Assembly (NCBI GenBank): GCA_045613125.1
Contig: JAZLAM010000028.1
Coordinates: 1 to 60,694 of the forward strand
Reading direction: 5' to 3'
Length of the DNA stretch: 60,694 bases
Source of the DNA: JAFTYO01 sp045613125
GTDB taxonomy: Bacteria > Pseudomonadota > Alphaproteobacteria > RF32 > CAG-239
Shown here: positions 16,419 to 25,381 of the stretch, in pieces
Layout: every line of letters begins with the position of its first letter
Position numbering within the stretch: the first letter of the stretch is position 1
Notes under the pieces: generated by a model
The model's input: the letters and a program-made list of their open reading frames with translations, nothing else
The model's database searches: none
Told to the model about the DNA's origin: nothing
Program-made: the position numbers and the translations under genes

Positions 16419-18707
16419 ATGAAAGCATCTTTTAGAAGGTTTATTTTTATCGCAATTAATTCGTATTTTTTAATAGGAATTAATATATCCGATGCAAGAG
16501 TATGTTTTCTTCCCAGTAATGATTGTGGAGATGGGGTAGTCGCAGCTACTACAACTGAAGAAAATTGTAAATATACAATAACCTCATGTGATAAACCAAA
16601 AGTACCTTCAGATGACTTTTGTATGCGTAGTGGTATTAAATACTATAAAGAATGTGTTTGTCCTCCTGAATTTAAATATGACAAGACAGATGATAAGTAT
16701 GAATATGGTAATGAATGTAATGGTAAATATGATCAAAAAATATGTAAGAAAGAATATAGTTATATTACTAGGATAACAAATTTAGCAGATTTTAATCAGG
16801 AAATATTAAAAAATAATCTTAATGGACCTGTAGAACATTGTATAAATAATTCTGATGTAGATACATCAGATATCTGTGTTGAAACTTCTTTAGAAAACAC
16901 TTTTGATGATGCAAGAAGATTTAGTCATTGTCGATGCGATACATCAACATACAAATACAGAAAAATTATGAAAGAAGGTTATATTAAAGGAGTTTTTAAT
17001 GAAGGAGAGTTGTGCAAAAGAACAGATAGCATAGAAGTTTATACAAAGCCAACTTGTACAGGTAATAAATATAAAGGACATTTTTATAAAGATAGTTGTA
17101 GTCCTAATGAAACAGATATAGATGCTGAGAAAAAAACTTGGTATGCAATGGATAATTCTTCATCTGTCACATGTAGGGCTTGTGTCCAATTAAGCTGTGA
17201 ATATTACGAAGGATATTCATCACTGCCGTTAAAAGGTTACAGATTAAAGACTTACAAACAAGGAGATTTGAACTGTTATAAAAAAGATTTATGTAGAGTT
17301 GGTGATTATGTAATTGAAGGAGGTTATTGTTATGAAAACGAAAGTGATATAACAGAAACTACAAAAAACAAACTTGCATCTTTGGAAACAGGAATAAATA
17401 AAACTTTAGGTATGGTTATAAAAATTAAAGAAAACCTAAAAGATAATTATATAGAATTAAGAGTTGTGGCAAAAGAAAATGAATATGTTTCTCATGTTGC
17501 TGTAAAAGAAGTTTATGACTCCGAGGCCGGTTATAATAAATTGACGGAAGATCAAGACTATTCACCTATATCAAAAGCAAAATCATATGTACAAAACTAT
17601 GTGAATGGAAAATATGCCGATGGTCAAATAATCAAATGGGAAATGATGAATAATAACGATGTCAATAGAATTGTTGAACATGCAAATGAAAATATTAGAA
17701 ATAAACTGCTTACAACATTTAAAAATCAAGGAAAGAATTTATTTGAAGTCTTAATTGATGAAGAAAATACAAAAGGTGAAAAAGTTTGTAAAAAACATGA
17801 AACGTTAGATGAGAGGCGTTTTGCATATGCTGATGTTTATCCGTGTTATTGGATAGAAAACAATACTATAAAAGGTGCAATTAGAGCTGTTATGAATCCT
17901 GAATTTGAAGGGGTTGCTTCCGGTAAAAATTATTGGCCGCGTTTTACATATGGTCCACATATTTACATGAGAGCTACAGAAGGATATAATGGTAAGCAAA
18001 GCTATGATAATTATCTATGGTATAGCTCTTTTGCAAACTCAGAAAGGGTAGATGTTTGTTCTTTAGGTAACACTTCTAGAATCACCTTAAAACAAATACT
18101 TTTTGACAGAGAAAATACTTGCCCTTCATATATACCTTTGTCTTATGGGGTTAGATATTATTATTTTGAAGGACTTTTGGGACTACCTTATGATGATCCT
18201 AATAATCCTGATGCAATACCGGGGTATAATCCTCAAGGGGCTATAGTATCTCCATGGCCTAAAGGAGTTCAACCTTGGAGAATCGCAGCGATGTATGGCG
18301 GTGAATGTTCAGATAAAGAAACTAAGCTCGGTGTGTGTCGTGATGATGGCGATGGAAAGGGGTTTTATTGCAGAATGAGAATGTATTGGCATGGTAGTGC
18401 ATATTCTTGTGTTAATAATTTATACGGAAATTCTTCAAAATCTCCGACGGAAAGTTGTTTTTCCGAAAGTTTAGCAGGTACAGATACCTTTTTGTACGGT
18501 AAAAAAAGATTTGCTAATTGGAACTATGTTGAAAAATCTGCTTTTAATTACAAATATCCTACAGGACACAAAAAAGCTGGAGAAAACAGTTTGTCAAAAG
18601 AAGATTATGATTGGAACGCAAAAGGTGAATATTACAAAACAGGTATTCAAGGATGTTTTGTAAAGCCTGTTACAACATATAAAGTAGATTTAGAAAGTGT
18701 AATATAA
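16419..18707 (+). CDS. secreted cysteine-rich protein, paralogue of the 30235 gene
   Basis: A 762-residue exported protein. The ATG at 16419 has a GGAG ribosome binding site 7 bp upstream and gives a signal peptide of about 25 residues ending SDA, then the mature start RVCFLPSNDC. An upstream TTG is unlikely. The first 250 mature residues match the 30235 protein: RVCF, C.R.G..YY.ECVCP, a cysteine-GK-cysteine-tyrosine block, PVEHC and a CRC pair. The middle is a helical stretch (about residues 310-460) without cysteines, and the C-terminal 300 residues are rich in Tyr, Trp and Gly with scattered cysteines. Disulfide-stabilised surface or secreted function is inference. Confidence 0.75.
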   Translation: MKASFRRFIFIAINSYFLIGINISDARVCFLPSNDCGDGVVAATTTEENCKYTITSCDKPKVPSDDFCMRSGIKYYKECVCPPEFKYDKTDDKYEYGNECNGKYDQKICKKEYSYITRITNLADFNQEILKNNLNGPVEHCINNSDVDTSDICVETSLENTFDDARRFSHCRCDTSTYKYRKIMKEGYIKGVFNEGELCKRTDSIEVYTKPTCTGNKYKGHFYKDSCSPNETDIDAEKKTWYAMDNSSSVTCRACVQLSCEYYEGYSSLPLKGYRLKTYKQGDLNCYKKDLCRVGDYVIEGGYCYENESDITETTKNKLASLETGINKTLGMVIKIKENLKDNYIELRVVAKENEYVSHVAVKEVYDSEAGYNKLTEDQDYSPISKAKSYVQNYVNGKYADGQIIKWEMMNNNDVNRIVEHANENIRNKLLTTFKNQGKNLFEVLIDEENTKGEKVCKKHETLDERRFAYADVYPCYWIENNTIKGAIRAVMNPEFEGVASGKNYWPRFTYGPHIYMRATEGYNGKQSYDNYLWYSSFANSERVDVCSLGNTSRITLKQILFDRENTCPSYIPLSYGVRYYYFEGLLGLPYDDPNNPDAIPGYNPQGAIVSPWPKGVQPWRIAAMYGGECSDKETKLGVCRDDGDGKGFYCRMRMYWHGSAYSCVNNLYGNSSKSPTESCFSESLAGTDTFLYGKKRFANWNYVEKSAFNYKYPTGHKKAGENSLSKEDYDWNAKGEYYKTGIQGCFVKPVTTYKVDLESVI

Positions 18708-18717
18708 GTTTTGAATC

Positions 18718-19212
18718 TTAAATAAACGGATTATAAGCCCATTGAAGCAATGCTTGACGCTGTTTTTGGCGACAATCAAAATTGTAATGTCCGCAGTTTT
18801 TTTCAAGTTGTGCTTTGTGCCGCTTAAAAGATTTCCAACGCTTAATTTGGATTACATCAATTTCAGGAATTCTCCGCCCCATATAATATCTGCAATACCA
18901 TTGAAACCAACCTCGTACATCCGGTTCAATAATCCAACCTTTTGTTCGCCATATTGTAAGCGATTGACGTGATTTTATTTTAAAATAATTACAATTTACA
19001 TCAGGCTTTTCAGGAGATAATTTAGCATTTTCAAACCATTCGATAGGAAACTCATTTTTGCAGTCATTTATATAATGTCCTTCAAAAACACCTAAAGCAA
19101 GCATTTCCGGAGGTGTTAAATCAGGTTTGAAATCTTCTGAGAAACAGCATCCTTGTGGTGCCGTAAGCTCATAAAAATAGTTTGTTTGCATTTTATCATT
19201 AACTAAAACCAT
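18718..19212 (-). CDS. conserved hypothetical protein with DVRGWFQWYCRYYxGRR motif
   Basis: A 164-residue soluble protein. Its C-terminal half has a striking run of aromatic and basic residues, DVRGWFQWYCRYYMGRR, then QIKRWKSF, a spaced cysteine pair and the ending RQALLQWAYNP. I recall this pattern from an uncharacterised family seen in diverse bacteria and viruses, but cannot name a function. An AGAGGA ribosome binding site precedes the ATG. Its stop faces the 16419 gene 10 bp away, so it is convergent with it. Confidence 0.7.
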   Translation of the reverse strand: MVLVNDKMQTNYFYELTAPQGCCFSEDFKPDLTPPEMLALGVFEGHYINDCKNEFPIEWFENAKLSPEKPDVNCNYFKIKSRQSLTIWRTKGWIIEPDVRGWFQWYCRYYMGRRIPEIDVIQIKRWKSFKRHKAQLEKNCGHYNFDCRQKQRQALLQWAYNPFI

Positions 19213-19422
19213 TATTTCCTCTATCGAAAGATTATATAATGATTTTAAATTAAAATTAAAGTGAGAGATTAATTATTTAGCAATTGTACTGTACTAATTT
19301 AAGTCTTTATTTTTCCATAAATAAAAATATTGACAAAAAAGATTTATATGATAAAGTAATATGTATCAAAATATTATTTGCATAAAAATTATCAATATTA
19401 ACTCAAAAAAACAATAGTTGTT

Positions 19423-19854
19423 ATGAAAAAAGTATTATTAAGTATTTGCATTGCAATCATTGCATGTAGTTTTATGGAGGATTTTAACCATCAACCTATT
19501 GCCAAAGTGCAATACAAGAGTAATCACAGTTTTGAAGGTGGTGTTCCTTTTTTGTGGGTAGACATTTTGGATATATATGATGAAATAGCCTTCAAACAAG
19601 AAATGTTCATAGAAGTATCAAAAGACGGAAAACGCGCTAACATGTATGGAGACGCTGCAAAGGAAACCTATCAAATAGGGGAAACATATTTTGTTTATCC
19701 ATCTTTTAGAACTCGCGATTTTACTCTTGAAAAAGAAAAAAGAGATTGGTCATACCAAATTTTTACTAAACTGTGTTACATAGTTATTTTCTCTTTGCTC
19801 TTTTTTATCTTTTTTAATGGTTTGGAGGAATGGTGGAAAGAAAAACATCCGTAA
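19423..19854 (+). CDS. hypothetical membrane protein
   Basis: A 143-residue protein with an N-terminal hydrophobic helix (residues 4-18) that could be a signal anchor, a beta-rich middle of about 85 residues, and a second membrane helix near 112-130 (IVIFSLLFFIFF). This topology would place the middle outside the cytoplasm. No family is recognised. There is no good ribosome binding site. A GC-rich hairpin follows the stop. The 210 bp before it hold no other gene. Confidence 0.6.
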   Translation: MKKVLLSICIAIIACSFMEDFNHQPIAKVQYKSNHSFEGGVPFLWVDILDIYDEIAFKQEMFIEVSKDGKRANMYGDAAKETYQIGETYFVYPSFRTRDFTLEKEKRDWSYQIFTKLCYIVIFSLLFFIFFNGLEEWWKEKHP

Positions 19855-19873
19855 GATGATGTTTTCTTAAAAT

Positions 19874-19904
19874 AAAAGGGCCGGTATAAAACCGGTCCTT
19901 TGGG
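19874..19904 (+). terminator. probable terminator
   Basis: AAAGGGCCGGT pairs with ACCGGTCCTTT around a five-base loop, with one GU pair. The following T-run is weak. Confidence 0.6.
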
Positions 19905-20023
19905 TTTAAATATGTAAGAATGTTTTTGTAATATTTATTGTAGATATATTATATGGATATTGCTAATTTATTGACTTAATTTATCAAATATGTTATACTC
20001 CCTATAAAATGTGAGGTTTTGCG

Positions 20024-21610
20024 ATGGAAAATGAAACAGAAAAACGTAAAAAGTTTATTCAAGGCAAGGGTGGAAAAGCAGCTCGCAGCACTATAAAGAA
20101 AATTGAAAAAGAAGCGCATAAGCGAAAAAGCTTCCTTAAAGATGCTGAGGTGGCACTTCTTGCTACAGTTGCTACAGTAGCCACAGTTTCTCCGGTACAA
20201 GCTCAACAAACAGCACCTCAAAATAGAGATAACTATCCTAATACCACTATTACGGCAGAAGTTAGTACATCAAGAGAAGAATCTTTAAGTACTATAAATT
20301 TTGCAGATGCTCAACAAGAATATATGGCATCCCAGCAGGGGCAAATTATGGCATCTGGTACAAATAGCCAATCAAATCAGGTGCAAACAGAACAAAATCA
20401 ACCGGAAGTTTCTGCTTCTGAAATAGAAGATAGGCAAACAGTTGCCAGTTTACTAAGAGATGATTACTTTTATGATGGCGAAATTGAACAAATGGCAGCA
20501 ACCGGAGAGCCTACCAGAGAAGATGATACGGAACTTGCAAGACAAGGTGTGCAACATTGGGAAGAAAATGGTGGTCCGAGAATAAACAATATTCGTTATG
20601 ATGGTAGTCAAATGGGGTATTATGCTTATGGCGACGATAGAATAAATATTATAGAAAGAATGGATGAAGCTAGTGCTGAACAAGCAACAGTAAGAATTCA
20701 TGATGAAGAAGAACGAAATTGCAGGATTGATGCTCTAACTTTTCCGGCAATGCAAGATTATGTTGTTAATCACGAAGGTCATCATATGCGTAATTATGCA
20801 AACGGAATTTATGAGCCGACATCAGACAGCACTTGGTTAGGGTGTGAAGCAACAGCCCAAATTACTGCAGCGGATGAGGTTGGTGCTCGTATTGCGGAAC
20901 TTAATTTTGTGCGTGATACATATATTAAGGCTGGTGGTGGAGAAGCTGGTTTGGCAGCTTTACAAGAAATATCCGGTATACCATCTCATCATGAGATGAT
21001 TAACGGATATATCAATATGATTGAAACAGGACAAGTAAATCCATTAAGTAATAATCAGGAGGATAATAAGAGAGAATTTGCTGCTATGGGCAGACTTGCT
21101 TATGATCAATGGATGAATCAAGATCAAAATAAATATGATTATGTACAGCAAATGGCCCATTCTGCTTACCGAGAAGCTATTAATAATCATCTTCCTAATG
21201 TCCAAAGAGATGAAGCAGAAACAAACAGAAGGTGTGATTTAGCAATGACTGTTAATGTTATGGTAAACGGAGAAAGACAATCTGTTAATTTTGGAGAATA
21301 TGTTCCGGATATTACAATTCCTGAGAGAGTTTCAACAGCTTTACGTACATTAGATAACAATCCTGATTTGGTTGCTGAGTATGCGCAAAATCCTGAGGCT
21401 TTTGTAAACAGAACAGAAAGCTTGGCAAATGTAGTTAACGCATCTAAAGGTAAAGGATATGGGGTTGATAGAGCAAATAAAGAGTTAATGAATATTGTAT
21501 CCCAAAGTCAAGAATATAGCGCGAATAAAACACCTGAGCAAACAAGAATAACACCTCAAATAAATCCAAATTTGGTAAAAATGGCGATGAGCCAACAATT
21601 TAACAGGTAG
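20024..21610 (+). CDS. exported HExxH metallopeptidase-like protein
   Basis: A 528-residue protein. A strongly basic N-terminus of about 40 residues leads into a hydrophobic stretch ALLATVATVATVSPVQAQ that ends like a signal-peptidase site, so export is likely but the N-region is unusually long. A Gln/Ser-rich linker follows. H250-E251-G-H-H254 is an HExxH zinc motif, and glutamates at 275 or 285 (in GCEATAQ and ADEVGAR) could be the third ligand. The rest is helical. I know no family for it. The ribosome binding site is GTGAGG. The next gene starts 81 bp downstream and is probably functionally linked. It may be a secreted protease or effector; that is inference. Confidence 0.65.
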   Translation: MENETEKRKKFIQGKGGKAARSTIKKIEKEAHKRKSFLKDAEVALLATVATVATVSPVQAQQTAPQNRDNYPNTTITAEVSTSREESLSTINFADAQQEYMASQQGQIMASGTNSQSNQVQTEQNQPEVSASEIEDRQTVASLLRDDYFYDGEIEQMAATGEPTREDDTELARQGVQHWEENGGPRINNIRYDGSQMGYYAYGDDRINIIERMDEASAEQATVRIHDEEERNCRIDALTFPAMQDYVVNHEGHHMRNYANGIYEPTSDSTWLGCEATAQITAADEVGARIAELNFVRDTYIKAGGGEAGLAALQEISGIPSHHEMINGYINMIETGQVNPLSNNQEDNKREFAAMGRLAYDQWMNQDQNKYDYVQQMAHSAYREAINNHLPNVQRDEAETNRRCDLAMTVNVMVNGERQSVNFGEYVPDITIPERVSTALRTLDNNPDLVAEYAQNPEAFVNRTESLANVVNASKGKGYGVDRANKELMNIVSQSQEYSANKTPEQTRITPQINPNLVKMAMSQQFNR

Positions 21611-21691
21611 TATCTGCTTAATAACTTGAATTAATTGATAATTAATGTTACAATTTGATGATAGAGATATATAAATAAAAGGATTTTATAA

Positions 21692-24010
21692 ATGAAAAAT
21701 GAATTTATAGCATCTGGTAAAGATCCACTACAAGATATTTACACAGAATCTTATATCTCAGATCTGTTGAAAGTTATCAAAAACAATGATAATTTAGAAG
21801 AATTTATTGTGGCTAAAGATAAACATAACCGAGATAAATTTGTTGCTGAGGCAACCTTAAAACGGCAAAATGGAATAGTTGAACAAAGCAAAAACATTGA
21901 AAATTCTGAAAAAAAACTGCACAATATACAAGAAGAAAAATGTATATACAATGAGTTAACTGTAAGAATAAAAGAAATTCAGGATTTGTATCCTAAAAAC
22001 AAGCAGCAAGAATTTAAAAACGTGCTGAACAATATTCAATCAAAAGATAAATTGCAGCAGGCCGTCGAGACACTTACACAACCCAAGAAAGGGTTTAATG
22101 GATTTGTTGAGAAAGTTATACACGGTAAGCAATTAAAAGAAGCAAATGCAAAATTTTCAGAACTGATGACTTTCTGCCAAGATAAGGATGTTTTTGAATC
22201 TAAATCAGAATTGATACAATGTGCACTAACCGAAAAGGACGCAACAATATCATTGCAAATGGCAGATGAAAAAATAGTAAAGGAACAAAGTAATATAAAG
22301 CAATATCAACAAAAAATGCAAATTTTACAAGATTATATTCAACAAGATATTAATCAATATGATAATGACCCTGAATATAAACAAAATAGAGATAAAAAGA
22401 ACAATATTATTCGTCAATTTGCGGAGCAAAAAGGTCCATACATAACCAATCCTCCAACAATCAGTAAAGAAGAAATCGCAAACAATGGATTAAGTGAGGA
22501 ATTTATTGAAGGACAAGTTATGCAAAGTAATTATGCCGGAAATGTTCGTTCTTCTATTCGCAGATTTTATGAGGGGTTAGATAGACCGGCAGCACCGATG
22601 GTGGCCTTTTGTTATGGAGGCAGAACAGATAAACTAGCGCAACAGGAAATTATTGATAAACTTAAAGATATGGGAATTAACGCTGTTTCTAATACCGATG
22701 AAAAAGCTAAGGATCCTACGGTTTTTGTGGTTACAGAAAAATCTATTCAAGCACCTTTTATGGCTCCAGATGAAGCATTAAAAGCAAATATTAAGATGAT
22801 AGAAGCAATATGTCAAAGTGAACACGCTGAACATCCATTTTTATCAAATCCGTTAACAAGGGAGGCTTTAACAGTTGCAGTAGATTGTGATTTAGGGTAT
22901 AATATGTCTTCGGAAAATATTGCTATGAACAATGGTAGCGATTGGGAAAGAATAACTAAAGGAAATATTTCCGAATATTTAGTTTCTATGGTGCAAGAGG
23001 CTAGAGACAACGGACAATCTCCTAATGAATTAGACAAAGAAAATGCAGAAGCTTTTAATAAAGGAGAAGCATTTAAATCTGTTTTCCACGGAGGTAAGTG
23101 TGGTAGCCCTTATGTTGTTTTATGCAACGAAGATAATATGAATTTTGTATATGGAGCAGGTGGGGCTTGCGGTGATGCTTACGTTTCTACACATAAATAC
23201 GATGATTGGAGTCCTGATGGGGCTTTAGGTTATGCTCTCGGTAAATCTACACATAATAAGAGAAAACTGTCCACAGGAAAAATTCAATACGGATTTTTAT
23301 GCGAATATGAGAGCAGAGGTGATAAGCAAGAGTTTATAGGAATAGATAGATCCGGAGCTTATACATTCGAAAAAGGAACATTTGATAAGGAATTTGTTAA
23401 GTCTGCAGGCGCACGTGATGAAACGGCAATTCTTCCGCATCAAAACAAATTGAAAAAAATGTACATAGTTACCAAAGTTTTTAATGAACAAGCCAATATC
23501 TTACCTTTAGAAATCGATGAAAAGGGACAGATAAAAGATAAAAAGTGGCGTGATTTTGTAGATTTGCATCAACCGATAGATGATAACTTGAAAGGCTTTA
23601 TGATTGATCGTCGTAATAATATGATTGCAGATTATGATCTTGGAGGTAAAGAAAAGTTTATGAGCAGGACGCTTGAAGATATTAATTCACAAAAGCTTAA
23701 TTATGTTCAGGCTGAAAAAATAGAGTTTAAGCAATCTGTTTCAAATCAGTCGAATACAGATATTATGTCTCCTTCTATTTCTGTTTATGAGGAAATTACA
23801 CCACCTCCTCCGCCGTTTGTACAAACCACGCAAGAAATTGCCGAAATGAGTTCACAAGAACAAGGAAAAATTATTTCATCTATGCGTAAAGGAGTAAATC
23901 CGTTATTACCAAAAGATCAAAACACATCTTCTGTAACGAACACGAAAACAAATACACTAAATATACCTACACAAATATTGATGAATAGAAATTTTTCAAA
24001 AAAAATATAA
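21692..24010 (+). CDS. large coiled-coil protein with possible ADP-ribosyltransferase-like domain
   Basis: A 772-residue protein without signal peptide. Residues 1-230 are charged, glutamine-rich coiled coil. In the C-terminal half, VFHGG (H466), AYVSTHKYDDW (Y497) followed by GALGYALGK, and RDETAILPHQNKLKKMYIV (E577) appear in the order and spacing of the H-Y-E triad of PARP- and diphtheria-toxin-type ADP-ribosyltransferases. A proline stretch (PPPPPF) lies near residue 708. A possible NAD-dependent modifying enzyme or effector; the domain call rests on motif likeness and could be wrong. The ribosome binding site is AAAGGA. It is paired with the HExxH gene upstream. Confidence 0.6.
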   Translation: MKNEFIASGKDPLQDIYTESYISDLLKVIKNNDNLEEFIVAKDKHNRDKFVAEATLKRQNGIVEQSKNIENSEKKLHNIQEEKCIYNELTVRIKEIQDLYPKNKQQEFKNVLNNIQSKDKLQQAVETLTQPKKGFNGFVEKVIHGKQLKEANAKFSELMTFCQDKDVFESKSELIQCALTEKDATISLQMADEKIVKEQSNIKQYQQKMQILQDYIQQDINQYDNDPEYKQNRDKKNNIIRQFAEQKGPYITNPPTISKEEIANNGLSEEFIEGQVMQSNYAGNVRSSIRRFYEGLDRPAAPMVAFCYGGRTDKLAQQEIIDKLKDMGINAVSNTDEKAKDPTVFVVTEKSIQAPFMAPDEALKANIKMIEAICQSEHAEHPFLSNPLTREALTVAVDCDLGYNMSSENIAMNNGSDWERITKGNISEYLVSMVQEARDNGQSPNELDKENAEAFNKGEAFKSVFHGGKCGSPYVVLCNEDNMNFVYGAGGACGDAYVSTHKYDDWSPDGALGYALGKSTHNKRKLSTGKIQYGFLCEYESRGDKQEFIGIDRSGAYTFEKGTFDKEFVKSAGARDETAILPHQNKLKKMYIVTKVFNEQANILPLEIDEKGQIKDKKWRDFVDLHQPIDDNLKGFMIDRRNNMIADYDLGGKEKFMSRTLEDINSQKLNYVQAEKIEFKQSVSNQSNTDIMSPSISVYEEITPPPPPFVQTTQEIAEMSSQEQGKIISSMRKGVNPLLPKDQNTSSVTNTKTNTLNIPTQILMNRNFSKKI

Positions 24011-24267
24011 TCTACGCTAGATTAAACAAATACACAATTATCTGTTTGAATATGTTTATGATTTTGCCGGAAAAGTTTGCAATTTCGCTAATTTCAATTG
24101 AATTACCGGCAATTAAAACAGAATGAGGATAAACAACCTTTTGATTAAGAGGAGTGTTGTGAATTTTTTTACAATTATTCGTCCTGAAAATGTGATAGTT
24201 TTGTAATTTTTCATTATGAAAATGTGATTTGGAGCATATAATAGTACTTAAATTAAGGGGATTAACT

Positions 24268-24426
24268 ATGGAAAGATATGCATTTAGTAAGTTAAAGTCA
24301 TGGAAAAATAACCATAATCGTAAGCCTTTAGTAATAAGAGGTGCAAGACAAGTTGGTAAAACTTGGTTAATGAAAGAGTTTGCAAAAATACAATATAACA
24401 GTATATGTTGCTTTAAAAGCATTTAA
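24268..24426 (+). pseudogene. N-terminal fragment of an AAA-type ATPase (DUF4143 family)
   Basis: The 52-residue remnant starts MERYAFSKLKSW and contains RKPLVIRGARQVGKTWLMKEFAK, the Walker A start of the ATP-binding proteins that carry a DUF4143 domain, which are normally about 400 residues long. It has an AAGGGG ribosome binding site, then stops shortly after the P-loop. No continuation is seen in other frames downstream, so the rest of the gene was deleted. The loss and the rearranged tRNA copy nearby point to an unstable spot. Confidence 0.75.
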
Positions 24427-24427
24427 A

Positions 24428-24613
24428 CTATCTTTTTTTTATTTTTATGTATTTTTTATCTCTTCTTTCATTATAAGTGTCTTTGAAATAAAACCAAGCA
24501 ATGAATTGTAAAACCTCAGTAATTAAGCCTATAGCAATTTTTACAACAAATAATACAATTACAAATGTTGCCCCACAAGCCTTTAAACTATATTTTTTTA
24601 TTTTTTCTTTCAT
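24428..24613 (-). CDS. small membrane protein, hypothetical
   Basis: A 61-residue reading frame with an AAGGA ribosome binding site 9-10 bp upstream of the ATG. It encodes a lysine-rich start, one long hydrophobic segment (about residues 12-42) and a basic tail. It may be a real single-pass membrane protein, but it is short, unrecognised, and lies in a decayed region, so it may also be chance or a remnant. Confidence 0.35.
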   Translation of the reverse strand: MKEKIKKYSLKACGATFVIVLFVVKIAIGLITEVLQFIAWFYFKDTYNERRDKKYIKIKKR

Positions 24614-24887
24614 TATACTTGTTCCTTGTTATATAGGAAAACCATAGGTGCTGTTGAAACGATTTTCATAACTTGAGTTATAGGTTCTCCAAATATAAAT
24701 CTTAATTTACAAAAGTGATAGTACAATGATTGAAGCAAGAACACAAGAATAATTTGTACAAAAAAGTTCAAATCCAATCGGGGAGAATTGTAAAAAATCT
24801 TATCAAAGTGAGTAAACTAAAGTGTCTCCAACGTCTTAAGTGACGTGTAGGGTCGACGTGTATATTAAAATGCTGAGAAAATAAGGC
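24614..24887. other. gene-free stretch
   Basis: No coding region, RNA gene or clear repeat could be supported here. It lies between the decayed ATPase region and tRNA-Thr and may be further degraded sequence. Confidence 0.4.
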
Positions 24888-24915
24888 ATAAAAAAAGCCC
24901 TTGAAATAAGGGCTT
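24888..24915 (-). terminator. terminator of tRNA-Thr
   Basis: AAGCCCTT/AAGGGCTT around a five-base loop at 24895-24915. On the minus strand it is followed by a T-run and lies 12 bp past the tRNA 3' end. Confidence 0.8.
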
Positions 24916-24926
24916 AATAAAAAAAA

Positions 24927-25001
24927 TGGTGCCGCTGATAAGAATCGGACTTACGACCCCGTCATTACCAATGACGTGCTCTACCACTGAGCTACAACGG
25001 C
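24927..25001 (-). tRNA. tRNA-Thr (anticodon GGT)
   Basis: A 75-base cloverleaf on the minus strand. The acceptor stem GCCGTTG pairs with CAGCGGC, the D arm is GCTC...GAGC, the anticodon stem CGTCA/TGACG holds the loop TTGGTAA with anticodon GGT, the T arm is present, and CCA is encoded. Its 5' 20 bases and upstream flank are duplicated at 25162-25189. Confidence 0.95.
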
Positions 25002-25022
25002 AAAATAATACATTTTTATTTT

Positions 25023-25189
25023 AGTAGAGCACGTCCTTTTCCAATGACGTGCCTTCGGCATCTAGGCTCAACGCGGTTGTTTATCACTTCCCTTTTTCGC
25101 CAAGATGTTCCGAAGAACTTGCAGACAAATTTGATACACATGTATCAAATTTACTTAGCGTTACCACTGAGCTACAACGGCAAAATAAT
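25023..25189 (-). pseudogene. rearranged partial copy of tRNA-Thr with an insert
   Basis: On the minus strand, 25189-25162 repeats the first 20 bases of tRNA-Thr plus 8 bases of upstream flank exactly (28 bp). About 110 unrelated bases follow, including an 11-bp inverted repeat at 25127-25137/25142-25152, then GCACGTCATTGG as in the anticodon arm, and finally GACGTGCTCTAC, which is an inverted tRNA fragment. It cannot fold as a tRNA. The insert resembles a small palindromic element placed in a tRNA copy. Confidence 0.65.
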
Positions 25190-25381
25190 GCCTTGTTTCT
25201 ACAAAATACCAGCAAAACATACACAATGATTTTTTTAAAATCAACTTATTTTTTAATTTTTTTTAATTTTTTTGTATGAATATAGCTTTTATAGTCTGTG
25301 GATAGTCATTTTGGTGGTTTAAAATTGGCTAAAAACTTTTATAATAATCTTAATTAAGACTTTTTGTAAGGTGGTTTTATA

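Noticed and set aside
24012..24422. 136-residue minus-strand frame
   Set aside because: Largely antisense to the ATPase fragment, no ribosome binding site, and no recognisable protein features.
25044..25279. Two short plus-strand frames beside tRNA-Thr
   Set aside because: They read through the scrambled tRNA copy and its insert, without ribosome binding sites.
25297..25305. DnaA-box-like TGTGGATAG
   Set aside because: One mismatch, isolated, and without any AT-rich repeats or partner boxes.
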